A stretch of DNA of 13,985 nt, from positions 1 through 13,985 of the forward strand of contig SVIK01000033.1 in NCBI GenBank assembly GCA_015069525.1, given 5' to 3'. The position numbers and the translations under genes are program-made. Source of the DNA: Clostridiales bacterium (GTDB lineage Bacteria; Bacillota; Clostridia; Christensenellales; Borkfalkiaceae). A model generated the notes under the pieces. The model ran no database searches and was not told where the DNA came from. It saw only the letters and a list, made by a program, of their open reading frames with translations. This document shows, piece after piece, positions 6,400-13,146 of this stretch; position 1 is the first letter of the stretch; each line of letters starts with the position of its first letter.

Positions 6400-8727
6400 A
6401 TGCGAAGCAAAAAATGGATAGCGACGGCGGTGGGGCTTTGCGCTTGTATGAGCTTTGTCGCTTGCGGAGGCGATACTGCGGGAAACGTCGACGATACGAC
6501 AAACGGCGTAGAAAACGGCGGTCAAAACGTACATACGCATGCGTTTGTTGAGAAAAATACGGCGGGGACGTACTTAAAAACAGAGGCGGATTGCACTACC
6601 CCTGCGGAATATTTTTATGCATGCACGTGTGGAGAGAGAGGCTCGGAAACGTATTTCTTTGGCGAGGCGTTAGGGCACGATTATAAGGACGGCGTTTGCG
6701 AGGTGTGCGAAGACGAATGCGCGCATACCGAAACGGAATGGAAAACGGACGTAGAGGCTGGCTGTTTTACGGACGGCACGAAAACGTTGGTGTGCAAAAC
6801 GTGCAAAGAAAGGGTAGAAAGCGACGGTATTGAGGCTACGGGGCATGCGTTTGTAGACGGTATTTGTAGCAAATGTCAAGCCGACCTTTGGGACGGCATG
6901 GCGAACGTAAGCTGGTACACGGGCGATAAAACGGAATACTTTATTTATACGGCAGAACAACTTGCGGGCGTGTCGCAACTTGCGCAGGAAGGCAATACGT
7001 TTGAGGGCGTGACGCTTACGCTGTCAGCGGGGATAGACCTTGCCGGAAGAGAATGGACGCCCATTGGTTCCGATTATACCAATTGGTTTATGGGCACGTT
7101 CAACGGTGGAGGTAAAGACATTTCCGATATGAAAATTACCGCTTCGCATAATTATGCGGGGTTGTTCGGGTTGGTGGCTCCGCAAGGCACGATAAAAGAC
7201 TTTACGCTCTATAATATAGAAATCGATATCTCTTCGGGGTACGGAAGCGTAGGCGGTATCGCGGGGAGCTGTACGGGCGTAGCGCAAAACTGTGGCGTGA
7301 CGGGTAAAATTTCCGTTGGCGCGTCGATGACCACGTCAAGCGATTTTAGAGAAACGTGCAACGTGGGCGGTGCGTTCGGGAATATCGTCAATGCGACGAA
7401 CGTGTTTGCCGATTGTGAAGTGAAAAACGTATATGACGAAGTGCCTACGCAAATCAATATCCAAAGACAAATCGGTGGGTTTGCCGGCTCGGTAGGGCAA
7501 GCGACGAACTGCTATGCGCTTGGGGACGTAGTATACGACGCACGTGCGGAAATTGATTATGATAAAGTGTCGTATGCGGAGGAAACGTTGGCGGTTATCG
7601 GCGGATTTAGCGGTCGTGGCGCAGGGCAATTAACCAACTGCTACGCGACGGGCGACGTATCGGCAACGGGTACGTTTATCTCGTACGTAGGTGGGTTTAG
7701 CGGTCGACTTAGCGGTAGCGTTTCCAGCTGTTATGCTAAGGGCGACGTGACGGTGAATTCCTACGATACGATTTTAGCAGGCGGATACACGGGTGGCTTG
7801 ATTGGGGAATTAGAGGTCGGTTTCATCGGCACGGTAGAATATTCCTACGCGACGGGCAACGTATCTATGATTACCAAAGCAAGTAGCGACGTGGGCGGTT
7901 TGATTGGAAGAAACAGCTCCAACCATGCGGGAAAAATCAGCTGTGTTTACGCGACGGGCAACGTGACGCTTGAAGGCGGAAGACAATGCACGATAGGCGG
8001 ATTGATTGGATTTAATTACTCGTACGCGCTGGAAAAGGCGTATGCGACGGGCGACGTGACGATTACGAATACCGATGAAAAAGCGACGACCAGCAACTAT
8101 TTAATTGATTGCAAGGCGGGCGGATTGATAGGTAGAACGTCAGGTAGCGTCACCAACGCTTATGCAAGCGGTAATGTCACCGCTGTGGCGTACTCGGATG
8201 CGGAAGCACGTGTGGATGCGTACGCAGGTGGATTAATCGGTTATATTACGGATAGTCAGTTAAACTCGGAATACAGCGAAAAAGTGACGGTGGCTAATAC
8301 CTATGCAAGCGGGGACGTTTCTTTGACGGTACGCGCGGTAAGCGGTAATCATACCAGCTATCCCGCAGGGCTTATCGCGTATTTGGATTATGCGAAAGTT
8401 TCGCGTAGCTTTGCAACGGGGAACGTAGTGCGCACAATGAATATGGAAGGTGGCGGATGTTATATTTCTCCGCTCGTAGGGAAGAACGTTCCAGGCGCAC
8501 AAAGAAAGGTGGACGGTTGCTACGTGGCAAAGGGACGTAAATTAACGACGACGATTGGCACGGAAACGAGTGAAACTCTTTCGGAGGAGTATCCTATCTA
8601 TGGTCAAATTCCCAACTTTATCGAGTTGGCAGATTTGCAAAAAGTAAGTTTCTATACGGGTAGTTTGGTTTGGTCGACGGACGTATGGAATATGGCGGAC
8701 GGAGAATATCCTACGTTGTATTGGTAA
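6400..8727 (+). CDS. GLUG-repeat surface lipoprotein with Cys-rich N-terminal modules
   Basis: The product is 775 aa, with AAGGAG eight bases before the ATG. The signal peptide begins MRSKKWIATAVG and ends in FVAC (Cys22 lipidated). Residues ~46-160 hold His/Cys modules (CTCG, CEVC, CKTC, CSKC; GHDYKDG, GHAFVDG), which could bind zinc or form disulfides. The first of these matches the module in the lipoprotein at 1102. From residue ~182 (YTAEQLAGVSQLA; GTFNGGGKDISDM; YAGLFG) the sequence is typical of GLUG-type beta-helix repeats. Nine copies of A(T/K/S/L)G(D/N)V, such as CYATGDV, SYATGNV and SFATGNV, alternate with GGLIG or GGFSG from ~370 to ~676, and the protein ends YPTLYW. GLUG repeats are known from bacterial adhesins and surface proteins. 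No catalytic domain is seen, so adhesion or glycan binding is the likely role. It sits between spoVAD and spoVAE with its own promoter and terminator. Confidence 0.87.
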   Translation: MRSKKWIATAVGLCACMSFVACGGDTAGNVDDTTNGVENGGQNVHTHAFVEKNTAGTYLKTEADCTTPAEYFYACTCGERGSETYFFGEALGHDYKDGVCEVCEDECAHTETEWKTDVEAGCFTDGTKTLVCKTCKERVESDGIEATGHAFVDGICSKCQADLWDGMANVSWYTGDKTEYFIYTAEQLAGVSQLAQEGNTFEGVTLTLSAGIDLAGREWTPIGSDYTNWFMGTFNGGGKDISDMKITASHNYAGLFGLVAPQGTIKDFTLYNIEIDISSGYGSVGGIAGSCTGVAQNCGVTGKISVGASMTTSSDFRETCNVGGAFGNIVNATNVFADCEVKNVYDEVPTQINIQRQIGGFAGSVGQATNCYALGDVVYDARAEIDYDKVSYAEETLAVIGGFSGRGAGQLTNCYATGDVSATGTFISYVGGFSGRLSGSVSSCYAKGDVTVNSYDTILAGGYTGGLIGELEVGFIGTVEYSYATGNVSMITKASSDVGGLIGRNSSNHAGKISCVYATGNVTLEGGRQCTIGGLIGFNYSYALEKAYATGDVTITNTDEKATTSNYLIDCKAGGLIGRTSGSVTNAYASGNVTAVAYSDAEARVDAYAGGLIGYITDSQLNSEYSEKVTVANTYASGDVSLTVRAVSGNHTSYPAGLIAYLDYAKVSRSFATGNVVRTMNMEGGGCYISPLVGKNVPGAQRKVDGCYVAKGRKLTTTIGTETSETLSEEYPIYGQIPNFIELADLQKVSFYTGSLVWSTDVWNMADGEYPTLYW
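7504..8430 (+). repeat. Degenerate GLUG coding repeats
   Basis: Nine imperfect in-frame copies encode Y/F-A-x-G-(D/N)-V, for example near 7510, 7641, 7731, 7845, 7948, 8040, 8160, 8301 and 8410. Spacing is irregular at roughly 30-47 residues. The DNA copies have diverged (GCGACGGGCGACGT versus GCAAGCGGTAATGT), so this is an old protein repeat rather than a recent DNA expansion. Confidence 0.8.
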
Positions 8728-8741
8728 AAATTTAACGATAG

Positions 8742-8770
8742 AAAACGCCCGAGCGCATCGGGCGTTTTTT
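8742..8770 (+). terminator. Intrinsic terminator after the GLUG lipoprotein gene
   Basis: AAAACGCCCGA (8742-8752), loop GCGCA and TCGGGCGTTTTTT (8758-8770) form a perfect GC-rich stem with a T6 tail. Read-through from the lipoprotein gene into spoVAE should be low. Confidence 0.9.
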
Positions 8771-8771
8771 C

Positions 8772-8800
8772 GTATAAAAAGGGAGAACGTGCGCAAAATA
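8772..8800 (+). promoter_or_regulatory. Candidate SigG/SigF-type promoter of spoVAE
   Basis: GTATA (8772-8776), 17 bases and CAAAATA (8794-8800) fit the GHATR/CANNNTA forespore pattern and mirror the element before spoVAD. It directly follows the terminator T-run. The predicted start point (~8807) falls within the ribosome-site region 8803-8810, so the leader would be very short; this lowers confidence somewhat. Confidence 0.42.
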
Positions 8801-8816
8801 AGAGAGAGGGAAAAGT

Positions 8817-9200
8817 ATGTTCGAACAGTATTTAGAGATATTTTGGGGCTTTTTGAAAGCGTTTGCCGTTGGCGGTTTGATTTGTATGATAGCGCAAATC
8901 GTTATCAATTTTACCGATTTGACGGCGGGGAAAATTTTGGTTATGTTTATGCTAATAGGCGTGGCGTTGCAAGGCTTGGGTTTATATCAATACCTCGTAG
9001 ATTTTGCAGGGGCAGGGGCAACCGTGCCGATAAGTGGGTTTGGCTACTTGCTTGCAAACGGCGCGATTAAAGGAGCACAAAAGGGGCTTTTCGGGGCGTT
9101 TACGGGCGCGCTTACTTCCGCGAGTGCGGGCATATCGGCGGCGGTCATTTTCTCCTTTTTAATGGCACTCATTTTTAAATCAAGAAGCAAAAAGAATTGA
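8817..9200 (+). CDS. spoVAE: Stage V sporulation protein AE (SpoVAC/SpoVAEb family)
   Basis: The product is 127 aa, with AGAGAGGG six bases before the ATG. It is a small polytopic membrane protein: hydrophobic stretches run at ~10-30, ~38-57 and ~90-120, with a basic C-terminus (KSRSKKN). Family hallmarks are AVGGLICMIAQI, the central LVDFAGAGATVPISGFGYLLANG and TSASAGISAAVIFSFLMALIFK. It belongs to the SpoVA inner-forespore-membrane channel that moves Ca-dipicolinate in during sporulation and out at germination, working with SpoVAD. SpoVAC and SpoVAEb are homologous; length and the AGAGATVPISGFG core favour the AE type. It is normally adjacent to spoVAD but is displaced here by the lipoprotein gene. 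A GTG-initiated ORF in another frame at 8789 is a shadow. Confidence 0.94.
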   Translation: MFEQYLEIFWGFLKAFAVGGLICMIAQIVINFTDLTAGKILVMFMLIGVALQGLGLYQYLVDFAGAGATVPISGFGYLLANGAIKGAQKGLFGAFTGALTSASAGISAAVIFSFLMALIFKSRSKKN

Positions 9201-9213
9201 AAAGAGTATTAAA

Positions 9214-9246
9214 AACCCCGAGCAAACAGCTCGGGGTTGCTTTTTT
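9214..9246. terminator. Bidirectional terminator between spoVAE and the nucleoside hydrolase gene
   Basis: AACCCCGAGC (9214-9223), loop AAACA and GCTCGGGGTT (9229-9238) form a perfect stem. T6 follows on the + strand (9241-9246) and AAAAA precedes it, giving a T-run for - strand transcripts. It serves both convergent genes and touches the stop codon of the - strand gene. Confidence 0.9.
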
Positions 9247-10189
9247 ATATATCTATTTTGATATGATTTAGCTTGTGTAAATTCTCATCAAGAAGGCGGA
9301 TGAAAGCCTCTCTATCTACGTTCACAACAAGCTCCACGTTGCCATCCTCGCAAAAATCGACAAGCGTTTTGCCCGGCGTGTCTTGCGTGTCCACTTTCAC
9401 CTTACATTTTTTCGTGGTAAACAGCTGGGGATAGGCAAGTGCAAAATAGGCGCAAGTATCGTTGGTCGCCACCCGTTTGTCGGGATAGCCTGGTTCCCAA
9501 TACAGACCGTACATATGATACATAAGTTTGCCTAAATCGTTTACGTTTTTAAGGTTGTTTACGTAATCTTCGCCCAAATGCGCTTTCCGTCTACCTACGT
9601 CAGAGGGGAGCATTAAAAGGGGGATTCCGCTATCGAGTACGATTTGAAACGCCTCAGGGTCGCAAGAGATGTTAAAGGAGATATGGTCGGGATAGCCTTC
9701 CACGCCGTAGGGCGAACCGCCCATAAAAACGATTTTCGGGATTTTTTCGATAATATCGGGATGACGCTCCAACAATACCCCCATATTCGTATGCGGACCT
9801 AAAACGAGGGGGATAATATCTCCGTCGCCTTTCTTTAAAAGCTGATACATCGCCTCTACTGCGTCCGTTTCAATTGCTTGCCGTTTGGTCGTTTTCGGGG
9901 GGATATAACCGCCCAAGCCCTCCTTTTGATGGATAAATTCCGCCGTTTCGCTGATGCGGTGCATGGCGGTTGCGCACCCTTTGGCGACGGGTACGTCTTT
10001 ATCCAAAATATCCAAGATGTGCAACGTGTTGCGCGTAGCAATATCAAGATTGATATTCCCCACGACGGTCGTTAAAAGGAGCACTTCTACCTTATCGTCC
10101 GTCAAAGCGTAGATAAGACAAACGCTGTCGTCCACGCCAGGGTCGGTATCAATAATCAATTTTAATTTTTTGTTTCTCAAATTTTCCAT
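9245..10189 (-). CDS. Nucleoside hydrolase (IunH/ribohydrolase) family protein
   Basis: The product is 314 aa, a normal length for the family. The calcium-site motif DTDPGVDD is at residues 14-21. Further signatures are TTVVGNINLDIATRN (39-54), KEGLGGY (89-95), LGPHTNMG (130-137), MGG (156-158) and FNISCDPEA (172-180), whose Asn and Asp contact ribose and metal. The family hydrolyses the N-glycosidic bond of nucleosides in salvage. Near the C-terminus the usual HD motif reads TND (Asn243-Asp244): the metal-ligand Asp is kept but the catalytic His, which protonates the leaving base, is replaced by Asn. That suggests altered base specificity or a different substrate. No ribosome site precedes the ATG, and a -10 box sits only 6 bases upstream, so the mRNA may be leaderless. 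It follows yunB by 57 nt on the same strand without a clear terminator. Confidence 0.93.
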   Translation of the reverse strand: MENLRNKKLKLIIDTDPGVDDSVCLIYALTDDKVEVLLLTTVVGNINLDIATRNTLHILDILDKDVPVAKGCATAMHRISETAEFIHQKEGLGGYIPPKTTKRQAIETDAVEAMYQLLKKGDGDIIPLVLGPHTNMGVLLERHPDIIEKIPKIVFMGGSPYGVEGYPDHISFNISCDPEAFQIVLDSGIPLLMLPSDVGRRKAHLGEDYVNNLKNVNDLGKLMYHMYGLYWEPGYPDKRVATNDTCAYFALAYPQLFTTKKCKVKVDTQDTPGKTLVDFCEDGNVELVVNVDREAFIRLLDENLHKLNHIKIDI

Positions 10190-10195
10190 AATATT

Positions 10196-10224
10196 ATTAT
10201 ACTACGGAAGGAAGAAAATAGCAA
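10196..10224 (-). promoter_or_regulatory. Putative SigA promoter giving a leaderless transcript
   Basis: Read on the - strand, TTGCTA (10224-10219), a 17-bp spacer and TATAAT (10201-10196) lead to the start codon A at 10189, seven bases after the -10 box, the normal initiation distance. The -35 matches consensus at four of six bases. Confidence 0.6.
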
Positions 10225-10246
10225 CCCTTTTTGCAAAAATCCTTTT

Positions 10247-10948
10247 TTACGTAGAAAGGGCGGGCTTGTTGCCGAATATATCCGATTGCAAATAGGCGTC
10301 GGGAATATGCCCAACGATAACCGATTCGCCAACGAGAATTTCGGTAAGCACGGCGAAATTTTCCGTGCGAGAGGGCATTACGATGCTGATATCGGCGATT
10401 ACGTTTAAGTAGATAGAGTGTTTCGTTTGGTTGATACCCACGCTCTCAAACGTGGAAGAAAAATCGCAGGAAACGGAGCTGACGGGGATGATACGGAAAT
10501 GAATACTCGGCCCTAAGCCTGCAAACGCTTCGATGCCCGTCAACGCGCCAAGCGGAATAGGGATACCGTTCAAGCTTAAATTTTTTAGATTGGATTGAGA
10601 AATAGAGGCGGTATCGCGGGCGATTTTATTAATTTTCAAAGCGTTTGCGGATACGCCGACGATATCACCCGCGTCGTTGCGGGTGACGCTTACCAAATCT
10701 TCATAACGTATCTCGTCCGACAGCGTATAATACACGGCGTCGTTGACGGCGATGGTCGTGCTCGCTCGCATGGTCGCTTCACTAATCGAAATCAGCACGC
10801 GCGTGACGTTGCGCTGAAAATGAACGAATAACAGTACGGCGAGCAGGACGATGCAAAGAAAAATGCCGATAATCCTTCGTTTTCTGCGCTTTTGTTTTTG
10901 TTTTTTCTTGTAATAGCGTGGCAAATCGTATTCGTAAAAACGGCTCAT
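10247..10948 (-). CDS. yunB: Sporulation protein YunB
   Basis: The product is 233 aa. A Lys/Arg-rich N-terminus (residues 14-25) is followed by one membrane helix at ~26-43 and then an extracytoplasmic domain. Family hallmarks are PIPLGALTG (130-138), GLGPSIHFRIIPV, the Asp-Phe/Ser-Phe-Glu-Ser stretch leading into GINQTKHSIYL (171-181), and VGHIPDAYL near the end. Bacillus YunB is a mother-cell (SigE-dependent) sporulation protein of poorly defined molecular function, and its presence supports a spore-forming host. The start ATG overlaps the stop TGA of the upstream glycosyltransferase (ATGA), implying translational coupling and coordinated production. No ribosome site of its own is obvious beyond the A-rich end of the upstream gene, consistent with coupling. 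Confidence 0.92.
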   Translation of the reverse strand: MSRFYEYDLPRYYKKKQKQKRRKRRIIGIFLCIVLLAVLLFVHFQRNVTRVLISISEATMRASTTIAVNDAVYYTLSDEIRYEDLVSVTRNDAGDIVGVSANALKINKIARDTASISQSNLKNLSLNGIPIPLGALTGIEAFAGLGPSIHFRIIPVSSVSCDFSSTFESVGINQTKHSIYLNVIADISIVMPSRTENFAVLTEILVGESVIVGHIPDAYLQSDIFGNKPALST

Positions 10949-11997
10949 TTTTTTATTGCGTCTTTCAGTTCCCGCAGGATAAACGGGTTGGCGGGAGGAT
11001 AGGAGGAGAGGGCAAGGCGTTCTTTCAAACCGTCGTCCTTTAAGGCGTTTTCAATTGCTTTGGGAAGCAAATGGATATCCTTTTGCGATAATACTTTGCA
11101 TAGCCCCTTGCGCTCGAAATACCGCGCGTTTTCTTTTTGGTCGCCTCGCGTTTGTCCTTCAAGAGGGATTAAAAGCGACCGCTTTTTTAAGGCGAGAATT
11201 TCAAAAATAGTGCCCGCCCCTGCACGCGCAACGACCAAATCCGCGCACGCGTAAAGGCTACCCATGTCCAAAACGAATTCGAATTGCCGATAGTTTTCAA
11301 GGTTGGATTCCACCGTGTTTCCCTTTCCACAAACGTGCAAAAGGACGTAATTTTCCGTCAAGTATTTTAAGTTCTTTCGTACGGCGTCGTTGATAGCTTT
11401 GCTACCGCTACCACCCCCGAAAATAAGCACTACTTTTTCATGAAACCCAATTCCCAGCCTCTTTCTTGCCTCCGTTTTCGTTGCGGAAAATACCGCGCGT
11501 TTGATGGGCGCACCGCTGTGCACTCCGCGGGAGAGGCGTTTTGCCGTTTCAGGGAAGGAGGTGAATATTTTTTCGCACTTCCTCGCCGAAAGCTTATTGG
11601 CAAGCCCCGGGGAAAAATCGCTCTCGTGGGCGAAACAGGGAATTTTTAGTTTTTTGCAAGCAAAAACGACGGGAAGCGCTACGTACCCGCCTTTGGAAAA
11701 TACGACGTCGGGATGATAGGTAAGTAGTCCCTTTTTCGCTTGTTGATACGCTCGATAAAAATCGATAGGGATTTTCAAATTGCGTTTTAACGCGGAAAGC
11801 CCACCGCCCCGCACGTATTTGGGAGAGCTTATCGTGTAGTAGGGGATATTCCACTCCGCAACGATATTCTTTTCAATGCCCTCCGTCCCGATATAACAAA
11901 CGTCCGTTTTTCCTTCGGAAAGCAATTCTTCTATGAGTGCGATATTGGGAACGACGTGTCCTGCGCTTCCTCCGCCTGTAAAGAGTATTTTTTGCAT
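10945..11997 (-). CDS. murG: MurG-family UDP-GlcNAc glycosyltransferase
   Basis: The product is 350 aa, the usual length for the family, with AGAGG seven bases before the ATG. It is a GT-B fold enzyme. The N-terminal domain has TGGGSAGHVVPNIAL (residues 7-21), FSKGGYVALP (100-109) and HESDFSPGLANKL (124-136). The C-terminal domain has FGGGSGSKAIN (193-203), ARAGAGTIFE (257-266) and the acceptor/donor loop QTRGDQKENA (282-291). MurG adds GlcNAc to lipid I to form lipid II at the inner face of the membrane. Several motifs depart from textbook MurG (HESD instead of HEQN, GGGSGS instead of GGSQGA, GDQ instead of an HQ pair), as in the second MurG copies of some Firmicutes. No other cell-wall cluster genes are nearby, and the gene is coupled to yunB. 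It may therefore be a sporulation-linked paralogue rather than the housekeeping enzyme; it could also be the sole copy. Confidence 0.88.
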   Translation of the reverse strand: MQKILFTGGGSAGHVVPNIALIEELLSEGKTDVCYIGTEGIEKNIVAEWNIPYYTISSPKYVRGGGLSALKRNLKIPIDFYRAYQQAKKGLLTYHPDVVFSKGGYVALPVVFACKKLKIPCFAHESDFSPGLANKLSARKCEKIFTSFPETAKRLSRGVHSGAPIKRAVFSATKTEARKRLGIGFHEKVVLIFGGGSGSKAINDAVRKNLKYLTENYVLLHVCGKGNTVESNLENYRQFEFVLDMGSLYACADLVVARAGAGTIFEILALKKRSLLIPLEGQTRGDQKENARYFERKGLCKVLSQKDIHLLPKAIENALKDDGLKERLALSSYPPANPFILRELKDAIKK

Positions 11998-12015
11998 AAC
12001 GATACCTCTACTATT

Positions 12016-12043
12016 ATTATAGACGGCAAAGCTTTTGGATATT
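12016..12043 (-). promoter_or_regulatory. Possible promoter of the murG-yunB pair (SigE- or SigA-like)
   Basis: On the - strand, AATAT (12043-12039), 15 bases and TCTATAAT (12023-12016) lie between the upstream terminator and the murG ribosome site. TATAAT is a perfect SigA -10 but has no good -35. The ATAT/15 bp/TNTANAAT pattern is a partial fit to the SigE consensus. Weak evidence. Confidence 0.25.
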
Positions 12044-12045
12044 CT

Positions 12046-12075
12046 AAAAACCGCCCGAGGTAATCGGGCGGTTTT
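12046..12075 (-). terminator. Intrinsic terminator of the WYL regulator gene
   Basis: AAAAACCGCCCGA (12046-12058) pairs with TCGGGCGGTTTT (12064-12075) around the loop GGTAA. On the - strand the stem is followed by TTTTTAGAAT, a good U-tract just past the regulator stop codon. Confidence 0.85.
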
Positions 12076-12098
12076 GCGTATATGCGTTAAATTTTTCG

Positions 12099-13034
12099 TT
12101 ATGCGTGATACGTTTTTGCGATTTGGGAAGCGGTATTAGCCACCCTTTCTCGCAAGGAAGGGGGAGAAAGCACCTCTATCCCCGCACCCATACCAAGGAT
12201 TTTGCGTATCAGCCCCTCGTCGTCGGGTAGGGACACTTCGGCGTACCATTTTCCGTCCACTTGACGTAAGTTTTCACATCCAAGCCAATCTTGTGCATCG
12301 GCAAACACGCTTTCGTCGATGCCGAACTTTGCATCGATAAAATCCGTTTCCATCATGAAGAAATGCAAGGGGATATCTTCGCGCGTAAAGGGGCGCTTGT
12401 TAAAGATTTCGTCCGTTTGCACGGTGGAACGCACACGTCCTACGCGGAAAAGACGGAACGCCCTTTGCACGCGACAAAACGCGTATACGTACCAAACGTT
12501 TTGTTTAAAGACAAGCACGTGCGGTTCGATTTTCCGTTTGGTGTAATCACCCTCGCGGGAATAGTATTCCATTTCCACCACTTGTCTTTCTTTAATGCAA
12601 TTTTCAAATAAACGAAGACGCTCGGCAAACGTACCCGTATCCCCCCAAGTTCCACCGTCGACCAAAATAGAACTAAGCTCGCCCGAGAGGGAAAAATCAC
12701 GGATTTCCGATTTCACTTGCGCGGAGATTTTTCGTTTCGCGTCCAAAAACCGCTCTTCGGGGAGTTGCGCATACATCGTTTGCAACGCTTCAATCGTAGC
12801 TTCGTATTCGTCTTTGGTCATAAACCCTTTGGGCAGTTTATAGCTGTCGGAGATGCAAATACCGCCCTCTCTACCGCGCGTAATTTGGATAGGCACGCCC
12901 GCAAGAGTTAAATCGTCCACGTATCGATACACCGTCCGTACGGAAATGCCGAATTTTTCAGCAAAATACACCGCCGTCACTTTGCGTTTGGCAAGCAAGT
13001 CAAACACCATTTCCAATAAAATAGAAAATTTCAT
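12099..13034 (-). CDS. WYL-domain helix-turn-helix transcriptional regulator
   Basis: The product is 311 aa from the ATG at 13034, which has GAGG five bases upstream. A longer frame reaching a Met at 13097 would add 21 residues but would run across the promoter, so I reject it. An N-terminal winged helix (residues ~1-62) carries VTAVYFAEKFGISVRTVYRYVDDL, the HTH_11 type, then a wing with RGREGG. The WYL domain (~140-210) includes VVEMEYYS, RKIEPHVLVFK, WYVYAFC (181-187, the WYL position) and FRLFRVGRV. A C-terminal WCX-like region follows. Proteins of this class sense small ligands or nucleic acids and regulate nearby genes. It is divergent from a small-ORF operon with back-to-back, overlapping -35 boxes, so it probably controls itself and that operon. 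Confidence 0.93.
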   Translation of the reverse strand: MKFSILLEMVFDLLAKRKVTAVYFAEKFGISVRTVYRYVDDLTLAGVPIQITRGREGGICISDSYKLPKGFMTKDEYEATIEALQTMYAQLPEERFLDAKRKISAQVKSEIRDFSLSGELSSILVDGGTWGDTGTFAERLRLFENCIKERQVVEMEYYSREGDYTKRKIEPHVLVFKQNVWYVYAFCRVQRAFRLFRVGRVRSTVQTDEIFNKRPFTREDIPLHFFMMETDFIDAKFGIDESVFADAQDWLGCENLRQVDGKWYAEVSLPDDEGLIRKILGMGAGIEVLSPPSLRERVANTASQIAKTYHA

Positions 13035-13068
13035 AAAAACCTCGAAAATTTCAAATATTCTTAAAAAT

Positions 13069-13097
13069 ATTTTATCAAAGTGGCATACGTTTGTCAA
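13069..13097 (-). promoter_or_regulatory. SigA promoter of the WYL regulator gene
   Basis: On the - strand, TTGACA (13097-13092), a 17-bp spacer and TAAAAT (13074-13069) lie 35-63 bases before the preferred start. Its position inside the longer possible reading frame supports the ATG at 13034 as the true start. Confidence 0.8.
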
Positions 13098-13119
13098 GTT
13101 ATTTGTGTTATATTATGCT
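13091..13119 (+). promoter_or_regulatory. Divergent promoter of the small-ORF operon
   Basis: TTGTCA (13091-13096), 17 bases and TATGCT (13114-13119) give a moderate SigA promoter on the + strand. Its -35 occupies the same bases as the -35 of the divergent regulator promoter, so the two polymerase sites would exclude each other. Alternative -10 boxes (TATATT, TATTAT) overlap. Confidence 0.45.
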
Positions 13120-13146
13120 TGTAAAAAGAAAAAAAGAGGGAAACAA

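Noticed and set aside
7504..8430. Regularly recurring short motifs that might suggest a CRISPR array
   Set aside because: The motifs are in-frame, degenerate and irregularly spaced, matching GLUG protein repeats in a continuous reading frame.
8789..9070. 93-aa + strand ORF with GTG start overlapping spoVAE
   Set aside because: It runs in a different frame from SpoVAE, has an Arg-rich shadow composition, and its start lacks the ribosome site that serves the ATG at 8817.
13035..13097. 21-residue N-terminal extension of the WYL regulator
   Set aside because: It would read through the TTGACA/TAAAAT promoter. The ATG at 13034 has GAGG at good spacing and fits the family N-terminus.
12853..13146. 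98-codon upstream extension of the 64-aa ORF
   Set aside because: It overlaps the regulator gene antisense and has no ribosome site, whereas the ATG at 13147 follows AGAGGG.
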